A DNA stretch of 64,000 bases. It comes from Melieria omissa. Taxonomy: Eukaryota > Arthropoda > Insecta > Diptera > Ulidiidae. Shown here in pieces: positions 35,111-46,767 of this stretch (position 1 is the stretch's first letter; the number at the start of each line of letters is the position of its first letter). Position numbers and translations under genes: made by a program. The notes beneath the pieces are model-generated. The model saw only the letters and a program-made list of their open reading frames with translations. It made no database searches and was not told where the DNA came from. The stretch spans positions 7,095,574-7,159,573 of the forward strand of contig OZ020267.1 of assembly GCA_963971225.1 (NCBI GenBank). The letters are read 5' to 3'.

Positions 35111-37594
35111 TAATAAAGTATTTGAATCAATGTCAAGTAAACTTGAATTTTCTTAATCCTTTGCTTTGGCTCATTTCAACTAATGAGTTTGTTTTTACAT
35201 CAGTTTTTGACTTCCATAAAAGCTCAAATTGCCAATTAATCAGTTACGCATCAAAAGATTTCTACACACATTCTCGATTGAAACTTAGTAATGCGATTCG
35301 TTCTGATTCATTTTTCGACAAGCAATAAGTGACCCTCATCTGTCACGGCAGCCTGAACAGACTAATGGATATCAAAACGAGGCCAAAGATTGTTTGAATT
35401 TCCGTGAGATTTTCAACACTTTACAGTTGTGTGTACAATAGACAACATGATTTTCAAGCGAGAACTTGGTCAATTGTGATCACGTGATGAAAGAACTCAT
35501 ATTCTTTCATCATATTTTTGTCTGAACGAGTTAATACAAAATTTTAATGGTTTTTCTCGAGGTCAACAATGTGAGTTTTCAGTAATTATTTAGAGTAAAT
35601 ACATAGTGTGAAACTTTGTAGAACATTATATTTAAAAAATTGGAAATTCGAGAAGCAAAGTTCTGTACATTTTGTCTGACAAATATTTTTTTGATATAAA
35701 TACTCATTGCGAGTCTCAGATATGCCACAAGCTTTACTCTTAAATTTAACACAGCATTTTGTATTATAATTTAATAGAAATGTTTGCTTCTACCATATAT
35801 ATTTTTAGGCATTAATGGGTTAGTTACTTTTTGTTTCATGAACTATTTTTTTACTATTTTGTTTTTCAATATTTTTGATTTCAAATAATCCTTAAATTAA
35901 TTTTAAGTTTTAGGGACAACAACCTATCCCGATTAGTTTAACGAAAACTTGTGGAGTAAAAAATATATTTAGGCAATAATGGGTTAAAGGGTTTCATTCA
36001 AGAATTTCGATTACTTACCTTTGTGTAAGATTTGAATTATGAAATTCCAAAATTTTCGAATTTAATTTACAAAAAATTTTGTTACTACATATGGAGTTGA
36101 AATTGTTTCCTTTTATCTAGAATTGGACCTCAAGAAGGCTAATGCCTTGTGTTGGTAATATTAATCAATATAAGTTCTGCCAGTATGGGTGACTAACCCA
36201 TCGCTAGCAGATGATGGGACTGTCTTCTGTCGTCTCCTAGGAGAGACGCTTCCGTATGTAAAAGTTTATTACTGGGTTGTGTAGAAAACGAAATTTGTAC
36301 ATCTTTCCTTCTTGAATCCAGAAAGAATACCCCTGTCTTCCTGCTGTCGTCTAACACAAAACATTTATTTTTTTACAGAACCTCACAAATTCAAATAGCA
36401 CAACTTTACTGCCATGACAAATGTACGTAAACGAGTGTTTGAACTTGAAAATACCCCGAGCAGAAAATGGCATTTTTTTTAACTTACAAAATCACAGTTA
36501 ATGTGATCGAAGATTTTTACTTTGAAAAGAAAGAAAACTCAAAACCACTGATCATAGCAAAAGACATAAAAAAGTCGACCGAGATCCACAGAAATTCTTA
36601 CACTCGTTTTTTTTTAGTTAGTGAACGCAGCACTTTTATTAATAAAAATCACTTTGTCCGCATACAAATCACGCTTCAGAAAATAATTCGACATGCCTTA
36701 AAAAAAAAAAATTATTTTTGCACACTTCTCAACAGCCAAATCTCAAATGACTTATCGACGTTCCAATTTTGAGCAAACACAATGTGTCGGACACTACAAA
36801 GCCCAGTTGAGTTAATATCAGTTTGTCAGAATTTTTTCGCACAGTTCGAAGCATTTTAAACGTGTCGTTCGATTAGTTGATATATTTAAGCCGCATCGCA
36901 TCTCTTCCCCGTAGAAACAAAATTCGAATTGCATTTTTGCCTTCCGCTCCCTGGCGATAAGTTATGTTTTGTGTGCTCAATTTGCGGCACAGCAAATCGT
37001 TATCTCTGTACGTGTGCGGCCGTGAGTCTATTTCTGAAACTTGGTCGCGTTCTTGACCGGCTTAAATTCAGCACTAATCGTTGCTCTGATTCGATTTTTG
37101 TTGGAATATCGCGTGTCGCTCATGGGCCGAAGAATTCCTCATTGCACTTTGGGTTGAGTTGCTTGTTGTCCACTGCAACAGTTGACTCAACGGAAATGGC
37201 TAAAATTGAATGTTTCTTTTTTTTTTTAGCTGAGTCATTGAAAAAAGTAAACTTTTAGTATATTAGACTTTTTTCACCGATAGTACATGCGAGTACATTT
37301 TATGGTCTAGAGGCATTGGTGAGTTGCAATTTGTTAATGGTTGTTGTCAGAGGCAACAGATAAGAGATATCGCACAGATACAGCAGCACCATGATTGCCA
37401 CAGTTGGTTGCTTTTAATAAGAACAATAATTATTATTTTCAATCTCAAGTTTATTTTGCATCTATCACAATGACAGTTGAATTGGACAGTTGGATCGTTT
37501 CATACATATATTTTATATATTACTATCAGGGTCTCGCGGCTTTGCACGTTTGCAAGTTTAAAGTCATTGGACCCAATAAATCAATCTGTCAAGG
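35111..37594. other. Non-coding; contains two piggyBac-like right-end relics
   Basis: AGGCATTAATGGGTTA near 35808 and AGGCAATAATGGGTTAA near 35971 resemble the right terminus (GGCAGCAATGGGTTAA) of the 14539 MITE, but no matching left ends were found. A TCGTCTCCTAGGAGAGACG palindrome lies at 36228-36246. Bases 36900-37150 are GC-richer. No gene seen. Confidence 0.45.
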
Positions 37595-38690
37595 GTTAAC
37601 CCTTTGTTGACGCCGAAACATTTTTATGAACAAATACTTGTCTGATTATATCTCATTTGAAGTGTTGCGACATTAAATTGTGTTTCCCCATACAAACACT
37701 TAACCCATCGTTGACCCGTCAGATTTTTATTTTCGAAAAAATAAAAAACACGTGTAGAAGTATTTCTCACTAAAAGTACTCTCACCAAGTTTGAAGTCAA
37801 TGGGTCCATTAATAAAAATTTCTTCACAGTTTTTCCATATAAACTCTAAAGCAATCATAGACCCCGAAAGATACATATCGAATTATTTCTCCCTAAGAGT
37901 ACTCTTACCAAGTTTGAAGTCAATAGGCCCATGAATTTAAAATGTTTCACAGTGATTCCATATAAACTTTTAACCCATCGTTGACCCCTCAAGATTTTGA
38001 TTTTCGAAAAAAAGAAAAACACATCGAATTATTTCTCTCTAAGAGTACTTTCACCAATTTGAAGTCAATAGGCCCATTAATTTAAATTTTTCACAGTGAT
38101 TCCATATAAACTTTTAACCCATCGTTGACGCCGTAAGATTTTGATTTTCGAAAAAAAGAAAAACACATTGAATTATTTCTCCCTAAGAGTACTTTCACCA
38201 TGTTTGAAGTCAATGGGTCCATTAATTTAAATTTTTTATAGTGATTCCATATAAACTTTTAACCCATCGTTGACCCGTAAGATTTTGATTATCGAAAAAA
38301 GAAAAACACATCGAATTATTTCTCCTTAAGAGTACTTTCACCAAGTTTGAAGTCAAAAGGCGTAAAAAATCATATTTCTTCATACAAACTTTTAACTCTT
38401 GGTTCACCCCCTTTTCAAAAAAGTGAGAAACACATGTCAATTTATTTTTGATTTCAAGTGTTTTCACTAACTTCACCAAAGTCAATAGGCCAATCGATTC
38501 AGGCATTTTTTGGTAGTCTTTCCGTATACGAAACTTAAACCTTGGTTCACCCAGTTAAGTTTTGATTTTCGAAAATTTTCAAAATACGTGTCGAATTATT
38601 TTTGATTTAGAGTATGTTCACCAAGTTTGAAATCAAAAGGCCTATTAAATCGCGTTTCTTCATACAACACAGCCCATGTTTTGCCCTTTT
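37595..38690. repeat. Tandem array, ~140-bp unit, about 8 copies
   Basis: TTAACCCATCGTTGACC or a close variant opens units at 37595, 37700, 37970, 38114 and 38259; more decayed copies open near 37845, 38393 and 38535. Each unit has GATTTTGATTTTCGAAAA, ACACATCGAATTATTTCT, AGAGTACTTTCACCAAGTTT and GAAGTCAATAGGCCCATTAA. No coding sense. Confidence 0.87.
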
Positions 38691-38841
38691 AGACCCCGAA
38701 CTTTGAAAAAGTCCTTCTTAGCGAAGGTCCATTTTTCAAGATGTACCACAGTTCAAATTTGCTATTTGTAGCTTTAGCGGTTTGGGCTCGGCGATGATGA
38801 ATTAGTCAGTCAGGACAAACAATTATTTGTATATAGATATA

Positions 38842-38994
38842 CAGGGGCGGATTCAGAAAAATATTTTGGGGGAGGTTTCAAAAAGTAATCCTTTAATATT
38901 CATAAAATGCCCTTTAATTTGAATGTAGTTTTAAGGTTGATTCTAATATTTCGGGGGGTTTCAACCCCCAAACGACCCCCTGAATCCCCCCCGG
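38842..38994. mobile_element. hAT-like MITE, 153 bp, with 8-bp duplication
   Basis: Left end CAGGGGCGGATTCAG and right end CTGAATCCCCCCCGG are inverted (small length change in the G/C run). TAGATATA at 38834-38841 and 38995-39002 is an exact 8-bp target duplication, the hAT hallmark. Confidence 0.9.
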
Positions 38995-39005
38995 TAGATA
39001 TATAT

Positions 39006-39252
39006 CTGTGGTCAAAAGCACTAACCGCTTAAGTCGACTTAAGAAGAAATTGAGTTATGGATGCCACCACGTTCCCTTGACTGTGCTCTACGTTTGTGTA
39101 AAATCGGGGAGCTTCTAACTTTAAAATAAAAAAAGTTATTAATAAAAACCTATTCGAATTCCCATAACGAGCACACTACATCCTAAAACTTTAAAGCGAG
39201 ATTACTCGAAACAGCAATTTACGACTTAGGCGGTTATTGCTTTTGACCACAG
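39006..39252. mobile_element. MITE with ~31-bp inverted ends
   Basis: Left CTGTGGTCAAAAGCACTAAC and right (reverse complement) CTGTGGTCAAAAGCAATAAC continue into CGC.TAAGTCG with two mismatches in 31. ATAT-rich flanks make the target duplication ambiguous. Superfamily not assigned. It begins four bases from the hAT MITE's target duplication. Confidence 0.8.
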
Positions 39253-39364
39253 ATATATCCATATAAAATTTGTTTTTCATCACAATAGATACATTTTTTC
39301 CCCGTTTGGGTACTTGATTGCTTAATTTTTTTTGTGAGGTCGTTTTGCAAGGGGAAAAAATATA

Positions 39365-39607
39365 CAGTAGAGTGGTGTCTGGATATAGTGAACTAATTAT
39401 TGCAAGGCCTGTTCACTGTATTGAGGTTGTTCACTACATCAAGGTCAACATATTTGTTCAAAAACTTGTTTTATTTGCTCAAAATACACTTTTTGTGTTT
39501 TGCTTGAAAATTTTTTTCTATATTTAGAGGCTCGATGTCAAAATTTGGTTGTTCACTATATCGAGATCTTCACTATATAAGGGGTTCACTATACCCAGAC
39601 ACGACCG
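39365..39607. mobile_element. Pogo/Tigger-like MITE, 243 bp
   Basis: TA at 39363-39364 and 39608-39609. The left end CAGTAGAGTGGTGTCTGGAT and the right end (reverse complement CGGTCGTGTCTGGGTATAGT) are imperfect inverted repeats sharing TGTCTGG.TATAGTGAAC. Several GTTCACTATATC-like subterminal words repeat inside. Confidence 0.7.
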
Positions 39608-39609
39608 TA

Positions 39610-42600
39610 AATGATTTCTAATAACAAACATTCCCCCAAAGACCTGTTTTTTTTCATAACATCTTAACCACTCAAACAAAAGAAAGAAAAAAGACAAAGA
39701 AAGAAAGAAAGTTTTCTTTGTTCTTAAATTTGGTAACATTTAGGTTATGTTTCTAAACAATTCTGGTTAACATAATTTTGGCCAAATGGCAACCGTGAGC
39801 AGCACACAAAGTACACAAACGGCACAGCGGCACTTTGTGATAAGCGACGTTCGCGTTCGCGTCTGCACCTCGAACAGTCCCCCTCCCCCATTCCCTCTTT
39901 TCCCACAACAATTCAATGCGCGTCACATTTGATAAAAGCAAACAAAAGTAAAAATAGATGTATTGCTTGCTTAGAAATGTTGTTTTTGGATTTCATTTTT
40001 GCTATCATTGCTGGTCGGTTGCTGGCTGCGTCTGTTCGTAGGTTGGCTGCGCATTCGCTTGCGTGCTCTTTTAGCCACCCGCCAGTCAGTCAGCCAGCTG
40101 CGAGCGGCAAATGTGTAGCGTCGGCGGCACAAGTGACTCTGCTGCTCGCATTGTGTTTGTTGTTGTTATCGTTGGTATTTACCCAAGTATTTTGACTTTT
40201 TATATTCGCCCACTTGCTGTGTGTTGGTGTATGAGTGTTTCTGTGTATGTGTGTGTGTGTTTGCGCAAAACGTCTGCGCCGTTGAGAGCCGACAATATCG
40301 AGCACACTTGCCATGCACGTCGCCTTCCACTGTCTCGCACAGTCGTCGAACGACGTTTAAGGCGACTTAACGTTTTGCATAAAGTGCGCGCGCAACGCGC
40401 TCAACGTTTGTAAAATTTCAACGTGTAACTGTAACTCGCTGTGTTCGCTTCTTACATTCTGACGTTCCGGTTGGTTGGTTGGTTAGCGACCGAAATCGCA
40501 CAATTCAAAACCAGAGCTCCAACTCGGCTTCAAAGCATCTCGTGAATAACACTTCGAACCACCGCTTTGTGTACGCGTTTTCATGGTTTTTTGCAACTGC
40601 GTTTGTTGTTGTTGTTACTTTTTTTTCTGTGCCGCAATGTGCCAGTGCTGATCGGTTATTCTTGTTGTTGGAAATAGGCGCCGCGCGCCACAGTGTAAGC
40701 GCCATGCGCTGGAAAATCAACGCCACAAAGTAATTGATTTCGTTTTGCTTTATTGACGCCGCATTTTGATTTCATTTCTACACTTCTTCTTGTTCTTGTT
40801 CTTATTATTTGTTAATACTTTTCGTTATTGTTGTTGCTGTTTGTGCTGTGATTCTCTTAATTTTGTGCTGATGAAAATTAATGGCGCTCTTGTGATCAGC
40901 CACTTGTCATCTGATTACGAACGTGTGATCGGCGCTGCCACCAGCAGCCGCGTGTCAGCGCTGTTGTCGAGCAAACGTGCTGGCTGGCGTTCGGCTGTCA
41001 GAACGTTTCTTGCGTTGTCATGCAGCCACCAGCCGCCAAAACGAAACGAAACAATACAATCAGCCAAAATTGCGCTCTTCTCGTCTCGCGTCCGCGAGTC
41101 ATTCACAACTTTTGCCGCGACATCATCATCATCGGTCAATCGTCAAGTCGGCACCAACGTTTTGTTTTGTAGCAAATTTTGTGCCGCAGTCTCAGAATGT
41201 GCAAAGTGTTTTGGCTTCCCTCTCCCTCCCTCCCTCCCACCCAATACATGGTGCCAATCCTTGCACTGCTGTCCGCCCATTCATTTTGTCGTTTCCGCTC
41301 CACAATTTCTTTTCCGCCACGCCAAAACTTTCCAGTCATTGCAAAAATTCGATTAATAAACACATTTTTTTCGACATTTATTTATTTTCTTTTGTTTTGT
41401 GGCTGTTATCATTGTTGTTGTTGTGATATATTGCGCGTGACTCTTTGCGTAGATTCTTACTTGTGTGTATGTGTGTGTGTGTGTCTGTTGTTACCATGAC
41501 AACGTGTGTTAATAACGTCAAAACCTCAGCCATGTTTCGCCCCCGTTGGCGCTTTCAGGCCGTCGACTCGCCGTGCGAATTTCATCAGTTTAGCTGTTAG
41601 CACTTAGCAGTTTTTGCTTTTAAATTTTAACACCAACCAGAGCAACAACAATATCAGCTTAATGCATTACAACTGCCACATTTCAACGTCGACATCAGCC
41701 AAGTGCCAAGTGGTGTCTGTGTATTTAGGCGAATATCCGAATTATTCAGAAATTTCCATCCATCCATCCAACATTCTCATGTCGTAAACTATAGAAACGC
41801 ACACACAACTTGCAAAGCGGAAACAAGTTGCTACAACTTTAACCAATTCCGCTGCTAATTGAATTTAATAATTTTCAATGCGACTTGGGATAATCAATTC
41901 CGCATTGATGGCACCGTGTTGACCTGTGTGAATTATGACAACCGCTCATGTGCCAAGTGGCAGCTGTTCTCGTGAGCCGGGCACAAAAACTTCAGGGCAT
42001 AGAAATCGATCGATATTTTTTTTAATATTTTCCTTCAATTTTCTTTTTCTTTGTGTCCATAACTTAAATTTGGTCTCCATAGAAAGTTTATTTAAAGGCG
42101 GCCATAATTCCTTATCATAGGCTGACCTGAAACAAAAAACATTTTAAAAAATTCTAGCCCTGAAATAGAATGGAATAGAAAGTTGAAAAACAAAAGAATT
42201 GACTGGAGTCCATCCTTCCATATTTTGAATATCTCTAAATATTTCATTTCAATGGTTTGAATAGTGTTTTTGTTTACTCAGCCCGAAAGTTATCTCATCT
42301 TTCAGCCTTTAGCAGCGCATTTCTGAATCAGAATCGTTCGAAGTTAGGAACGGATTTGGATCTTTCTATATTTCTAGGCACTACAACCCTCTAAATCTAA
42401 CTCAAGTCACACTCAAGTTTAAACAACTGCAATTTCGTATGGACATCCCAATGTTATATCTTTCGTTTGAATAGAATTAGGTTTGGTTAGTTAAGACCGG
42501 CAGATTCGGCTCAGCGAATACACTTGAAGCCCTCTGACTAACATTTTGATCCTTGAAGAGTCTGACAAACTATCTTTTATCATGGGTTTTCGACTATTGC

Positions 42601-42769
42601 CGAGTTCGAAAACAATCTAAACTCATACATATCACGCGTTTTCCTCTGGTGACGAAATGCCCAAACGAACTTTTGTCTGGATAGCTAAAATCGTATAAAG
42701 TAATATTAGTTTAAAATAATAAAAATACTCATTTATTAGAAAACGAATTCTGAAAAGTGAATTCGACTT
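39610..42769. other. Non-coding, native-looking with CpG-richer pockets
   Basis: GT microsatellites at 40240-40261 and 41464-41484, GTT runs near 40600 and 41410. GC-richer pockets at 40020-40140, 40270-40420 and 40910-41160 hold long ORFs (40766-41356 and 40977-41426 plus) that overlap in two frames. They have cysteine- and serine-rich low-complexity sequence, so I do not call them genes. A 5' untranslated exon of fray could lie here, but no donor was decisive. Confidence 0.4.
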
Positions 42770-44475
42770 TAACATTGTCACAGACTTTTGTCACACTATT
42801 AGAAAATTCGCAATTCTTTCCAAAAATATCAAAATACTTCTTTCCATAGTGAATATGAAGCTGCTCAAATTTGTGTGACACTATCACGGATATTTGTGAC
42901 ACTATCAAAACAGAAGTTCTTAATTCGTCAACAAATGTTCTGGAAAGTATTATCACTGTCCATGACTAGTCAAAACTAAACTACTTACTTTTCATATAAC
43001 ACTCTGTCACAGACAATTTGTCACACACTTGAAAATAGAAATTCTCAACTCTTACAAACAATACTTTCAAAAGTAACACTTTCGAGTCACTTGTAAAAAT
43101 GAAGCTGCTTACTTTTGTGTGACACTGTGACAGCCATTTGTGACACTATTAAAACAGAAAAACTCAATCAAACAATATTCTAAAAAGTATCATGACTATC
43201 CGTGACTAGTAAATATAAAACTACTCACTTTTTATGACACTCTGTCACAGACAATTTGTCACACAATTGAAAACAAAAATTCTCAATTCTTCCAAAAATA
43301 ATTCTCAAAAGTACAAAAGCACTTGTCAAAGGCATTTGTAACGTTATGAAAAAAAGGAATTCTTCCAAAAATGAATCTCAAAAATACCACTGTTTCGAAT
43401 CTCTGGTGAAAAAAAAGTTGTTTACATATTGTGTGACACTGACAATTTGTCACACAATTGAACAGAAATTCTAAATTCTTCCAGAAATAGTTCTCAAAAG
43501 TACAATTTTTTCGAACCACTTCTAAAAATGAAGTTTTTTGTGTGACACTCTGTCACAGGCGTTTATCACAATATTGAAAACATAAATTTTGAATTTTTCC
43601 AAAAATCATTCTCAAAAGCATCACTTCTCCGAACCACTTGTAAAAATGAAGCTGTTTACTTTTTGTGTGACACTGTCACAGACAATTTGTCACACAGTTG
43701 AAATCGGAAATTCTCAATTCTTCCAAAAATGATGGTTAAAAAGTATTATTTTTCCGAACTACTTATTAAAATTAAGCTACTTAATTCTTGTGTGACACTG
43801 TCACAGACAGTTTGTCGCATAGTTTAAAACAGGAACTCCCAATTTCATCACAGGCATTTGTCACACTATGAAAACCAGAAATTCACAATTCCTCTAAAAA
43901 TTATATTCAAAAGTATCACTTTCGAACTACTTGGAAAAATGAAAGTGCTTACACTTTGTGTGACACTAACACAGACATTTGTCACAATATTGAAAACTGA
44001 AATTCTCAATTTTCCAAAAATCATTTTTATAAGTATCATTTTTTCGAACCACTTGTAAAAATTAAGCTACTTACTTTTTGTGTGACACTATCACAGAATA
44101 TTTGTCACACAGTTAAAATCAAAAATTCTCAGTTCTTCGAAAAATGATGGTTAAAAAGTATTACTTTTTCGAGCTACTTATTAAAATTAAGCTACTTTTC
44201 TTGTGTGACACTGTCACACAATTTGTCACATAATTTAAAACAGAAATTCTTAATCCTTCCAAAAATTATTTCAAAACACTTGAAGCAATGAAGCTGCTTA
44301 CACTTCGTGTGACACTGTCACAGGCATTTGGCATAATATCGGAAACAGAAATGCTCAATCCTTTCAAAAATGACTCGAAAGTATCACTACTTCCCATCAC
44401 TTGTAAAAATGAAGTTGCTAACATTTCATGTGACATTCTGTCACAGGCATTTGTCACACTATTACTTGAACAACC
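42770..44475. repeat. Tandem array with TGTGACACTGTCACA cores, ~16 copies
   Basis: The core GTGTGACACTGTCACAGACA followed by TTTGTCACAC recurs at about 42775, 42875, 43005, 43122, 43232, 43328, 43430, 43542, 43668, 43790, 43850, 43960, 44083, 44203, 44309 and 44430. Spacing is mostly 100-130 bases. The rest of each unit has GAAATTCTCAATTCTTCCAA, CTCAAAAGTATCACTTT and ACTTGTAAAAATGAAGCT. The core is close to a perfect inverted repeat (TGTGACA/TGTCACA). Confidence 0.9.
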
Positions 44476-46765
44476 ATTTAGTGCGCTCCAAATGAATATT
44501 AGTTGTGGTAGTCCATTCATGTCCCTCCTGCCCTCCACCCTCACCCACCCACCCATCCATTCAGCGCCGTGTCAACGTTCCCTAATCGAATGCGCCGCAT
44601 TGAAACTTTCCTCTGCTAACTGGCAAGCAATACCCACAACAACAACCACTTGCTCGCAGCGATTAGCTGCAATTTACGGCATTTGAACGCAATAATCGGA
44701 AATTTCGAGGCTGTTAACTGCGCGTTCAGCCGATGGCGATTCTTATGCGCCGCGCATTGCCGTGATAAGGTTTTCGCTTATCGCGCGGCCAGCAGGCGAC
44801 GCTGCAGTGTGTCGCCGGCCCCGTGTTCGGGCGCTGGCGACATTGAACTTAAGACTCGTGCGCATCGCAATTTACTGGAACATCAGCCTATAAATACAAC
44901 AAGTATTGTTGTGTATTTCGCAAAATTGTCAACAAATGCTGCTATGATTGTTTTTTGTTCTTTTGCATTGTTCAATAATAACAACAAAAGTGTAACGACA
45001 GCAACGACGACGTTCATGTTGCCGATGATGAGGTTGGAACCAATTACCTGCACCTTAATTACGTTGTTTAAAAATAGAACGTTACGTTTGTTTGTCAACG
45101 CGCGCGCACCTTCGCCCACCGCACCGCCCGCGTCGTTTCGTTGCGCCATGCAGCGCAACGCCGGCCTGCGCATTGTGTGACATTTTATTGCTTTTGTTAA
45201 CCGCTTCTTATTATGCAATCAGTGGTGGCCAGCGTGCATGACTGACTGACGAACAAACGAACAGTCTGAATGAACAACGACAGAGTCGAGTCGAGTCGTC
45301 TGCGGCTGATTGTGGCAAGCAACGTTGTGGCTTGCGGGCTTATGCTGTTTTTACTGTTGTTTTTGTTGTATCTTTGTTTACATTAGATTTGAATTTCACT
45401 CTAATTGCATTTGAGCGGCACACTCACTCACTCACTCGCTTAGTGGCTCACCTACCGGTACCATTAATTGATTACACTTCCCTGTGTTGGCTGCTCATGT
45501 TGGCTGCGCATTGTCCCTTCTGGCATACACACACACACACACACATAAATAGTTGGCATGTAACAATTTGTCATGCGGGCACTTCCAGCCACTGTTTCGT
45601 TGACAATTAGAACGGCAGCTGTTCATGGCAGCAACAACTCTCACGCTGCCTGGTCAAAGCATTTCCCTGTGAAATTTTTGCCTTCACTCATTTCTAAAAA
45701 ACATTACCAAACTATGGTTTTCACATTGACAAAAACATACAGAAAGATGTTTATGATTTTATTATATTTATTTTATTATATAGTAGATTCTGTGTCCGAC
45801 ATAATAAACCATAAATATTTCTGCTCAGCTTTAATAGCTTTATGCCTGTTTCCTTTCAACTTTTCGAAGAAGTTCAGTTGGAATGGAATTTGGCATAGTT
45901 TGTGCTGAGAACTCTCAACTAAAAATCAATGAGAATTTGTTGCTGCCTTGACTGCTTTTAAGCCGGGTTTGCAAGAGCCTAAAAGAAATTAAGTTCTAAA
46001 ACAGTCAAATGTTCTAAGACAAACTAAATTCAAATTCTTCAACTGCAACTAATCGCCAGTAACTAATTTCGACTCATAACCACCAAAAAATTATTATTAG
46101 AAATTCTTTGTGACTTATCATTAAAGCTAATGATAACTCGAAATCGTATGGTTTGTCAGTTTTTTTTTAATATTTTCATTTTCATTACCTCAAGCTTGAA
46201 CCTGTTGCTATCGCTGGCACGTTTTCGCCTAACGAACGGAATATTCTAGCGTTCGCCTGTGCTTTGCTTCCGGTGCCAGCGACCATTCATATTCTCTCCA
46301 TTCATGTAGCGACGTTTTTCGGTACTTTTTAAATTCTTCTTATCATAGTTGTTGGTTTTTTGTTATCAAATAACTTTCCAGCGAAACGCAACCGTTGAAT
46401 CAGATTCGTTGGTGGGGAATTCCAATGAAATGTTTCTTCTAACTGTTGCGATAACAGTAACAAAAATCAATACATATAACTTTTGCAACAGCAAACGATT
46501 CTCAGGAATATTTAAAATCACAAGAAAATGTTACCTACATATATAATTTGTTCCATTATTCCTATTACTTCAATTGGAACGAGCAGCAGCGATCAATTGA
46601 AAGTCCAATACCGTCAAGTTTCTTTCTCAAGTTGCAATAGTTAAGAATTGACATGAAACTATGCTCACCATCACTGTCCCCTCACTCACTAATCCACCTC
46701 AACATAACCTCAACTATGAAGCAATACCGAGACCTATAGCAGCATTTCTCTTTACTCTTTTTTGC
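44476..46765. other. Sequence upstream of the fray exon, presumably intron
   Basis: Begins with a GC-richer pocket (44540-45310), including ORFs in both strands that I treat as chance, and a CA run at 45528-45544. AT-rich from 45700 on. It ends in the pyrimidine tract and acceptor of the fray exon. A hairpin at 46211-46282 is listed separately. Confidence 0.55.
46211..46282. other. Imperfect hairpin in the presumed intron
   Basis: TCGCTGGCAC (46211-46220) pairs with GTGCCAGCGA (46273-46282). Inside, CGAACG (46233-46238) pairs with CGTTCG (46250-46255) around a GAATATTCTAG loop. No microRNA family recognised. Confidence 0.5.
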
Positions 46766-46767
46766 AG
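46750..46767 (+). other. Splice acceptor of the fray exon
   Basis: A pyrimidine tract CTTTACTCTTTTTTGCAG ends at 46767. The reading frame of the exon is open up to this point, with two bases (GA) completing a split codon, so the exon follows a phase-1 intron. Confidence 0.75.

Noticed and set aside
40766..41356. 196-codon + strand ORF
   Set aside because: Low-complexity Cys/Ser/Phe-rich translation, overlapping ORFs in two other frames, no domain, no start or splice support.
42770..44475. Regularly spaced palindromic repeats considered as CRISPR-like
   Set aside because: Eukaryotic context, diverged repeat copies and spacers that are themselves homologous to one another; it is a tandem satellite.
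44650..45180. 176-codon + strand ORF
   Set aside because: Crosses simple repeats (ACAACAA), overlaps a 111-codon minus ORF, no recognisable family; fits chance in a CpG-rich pocket.
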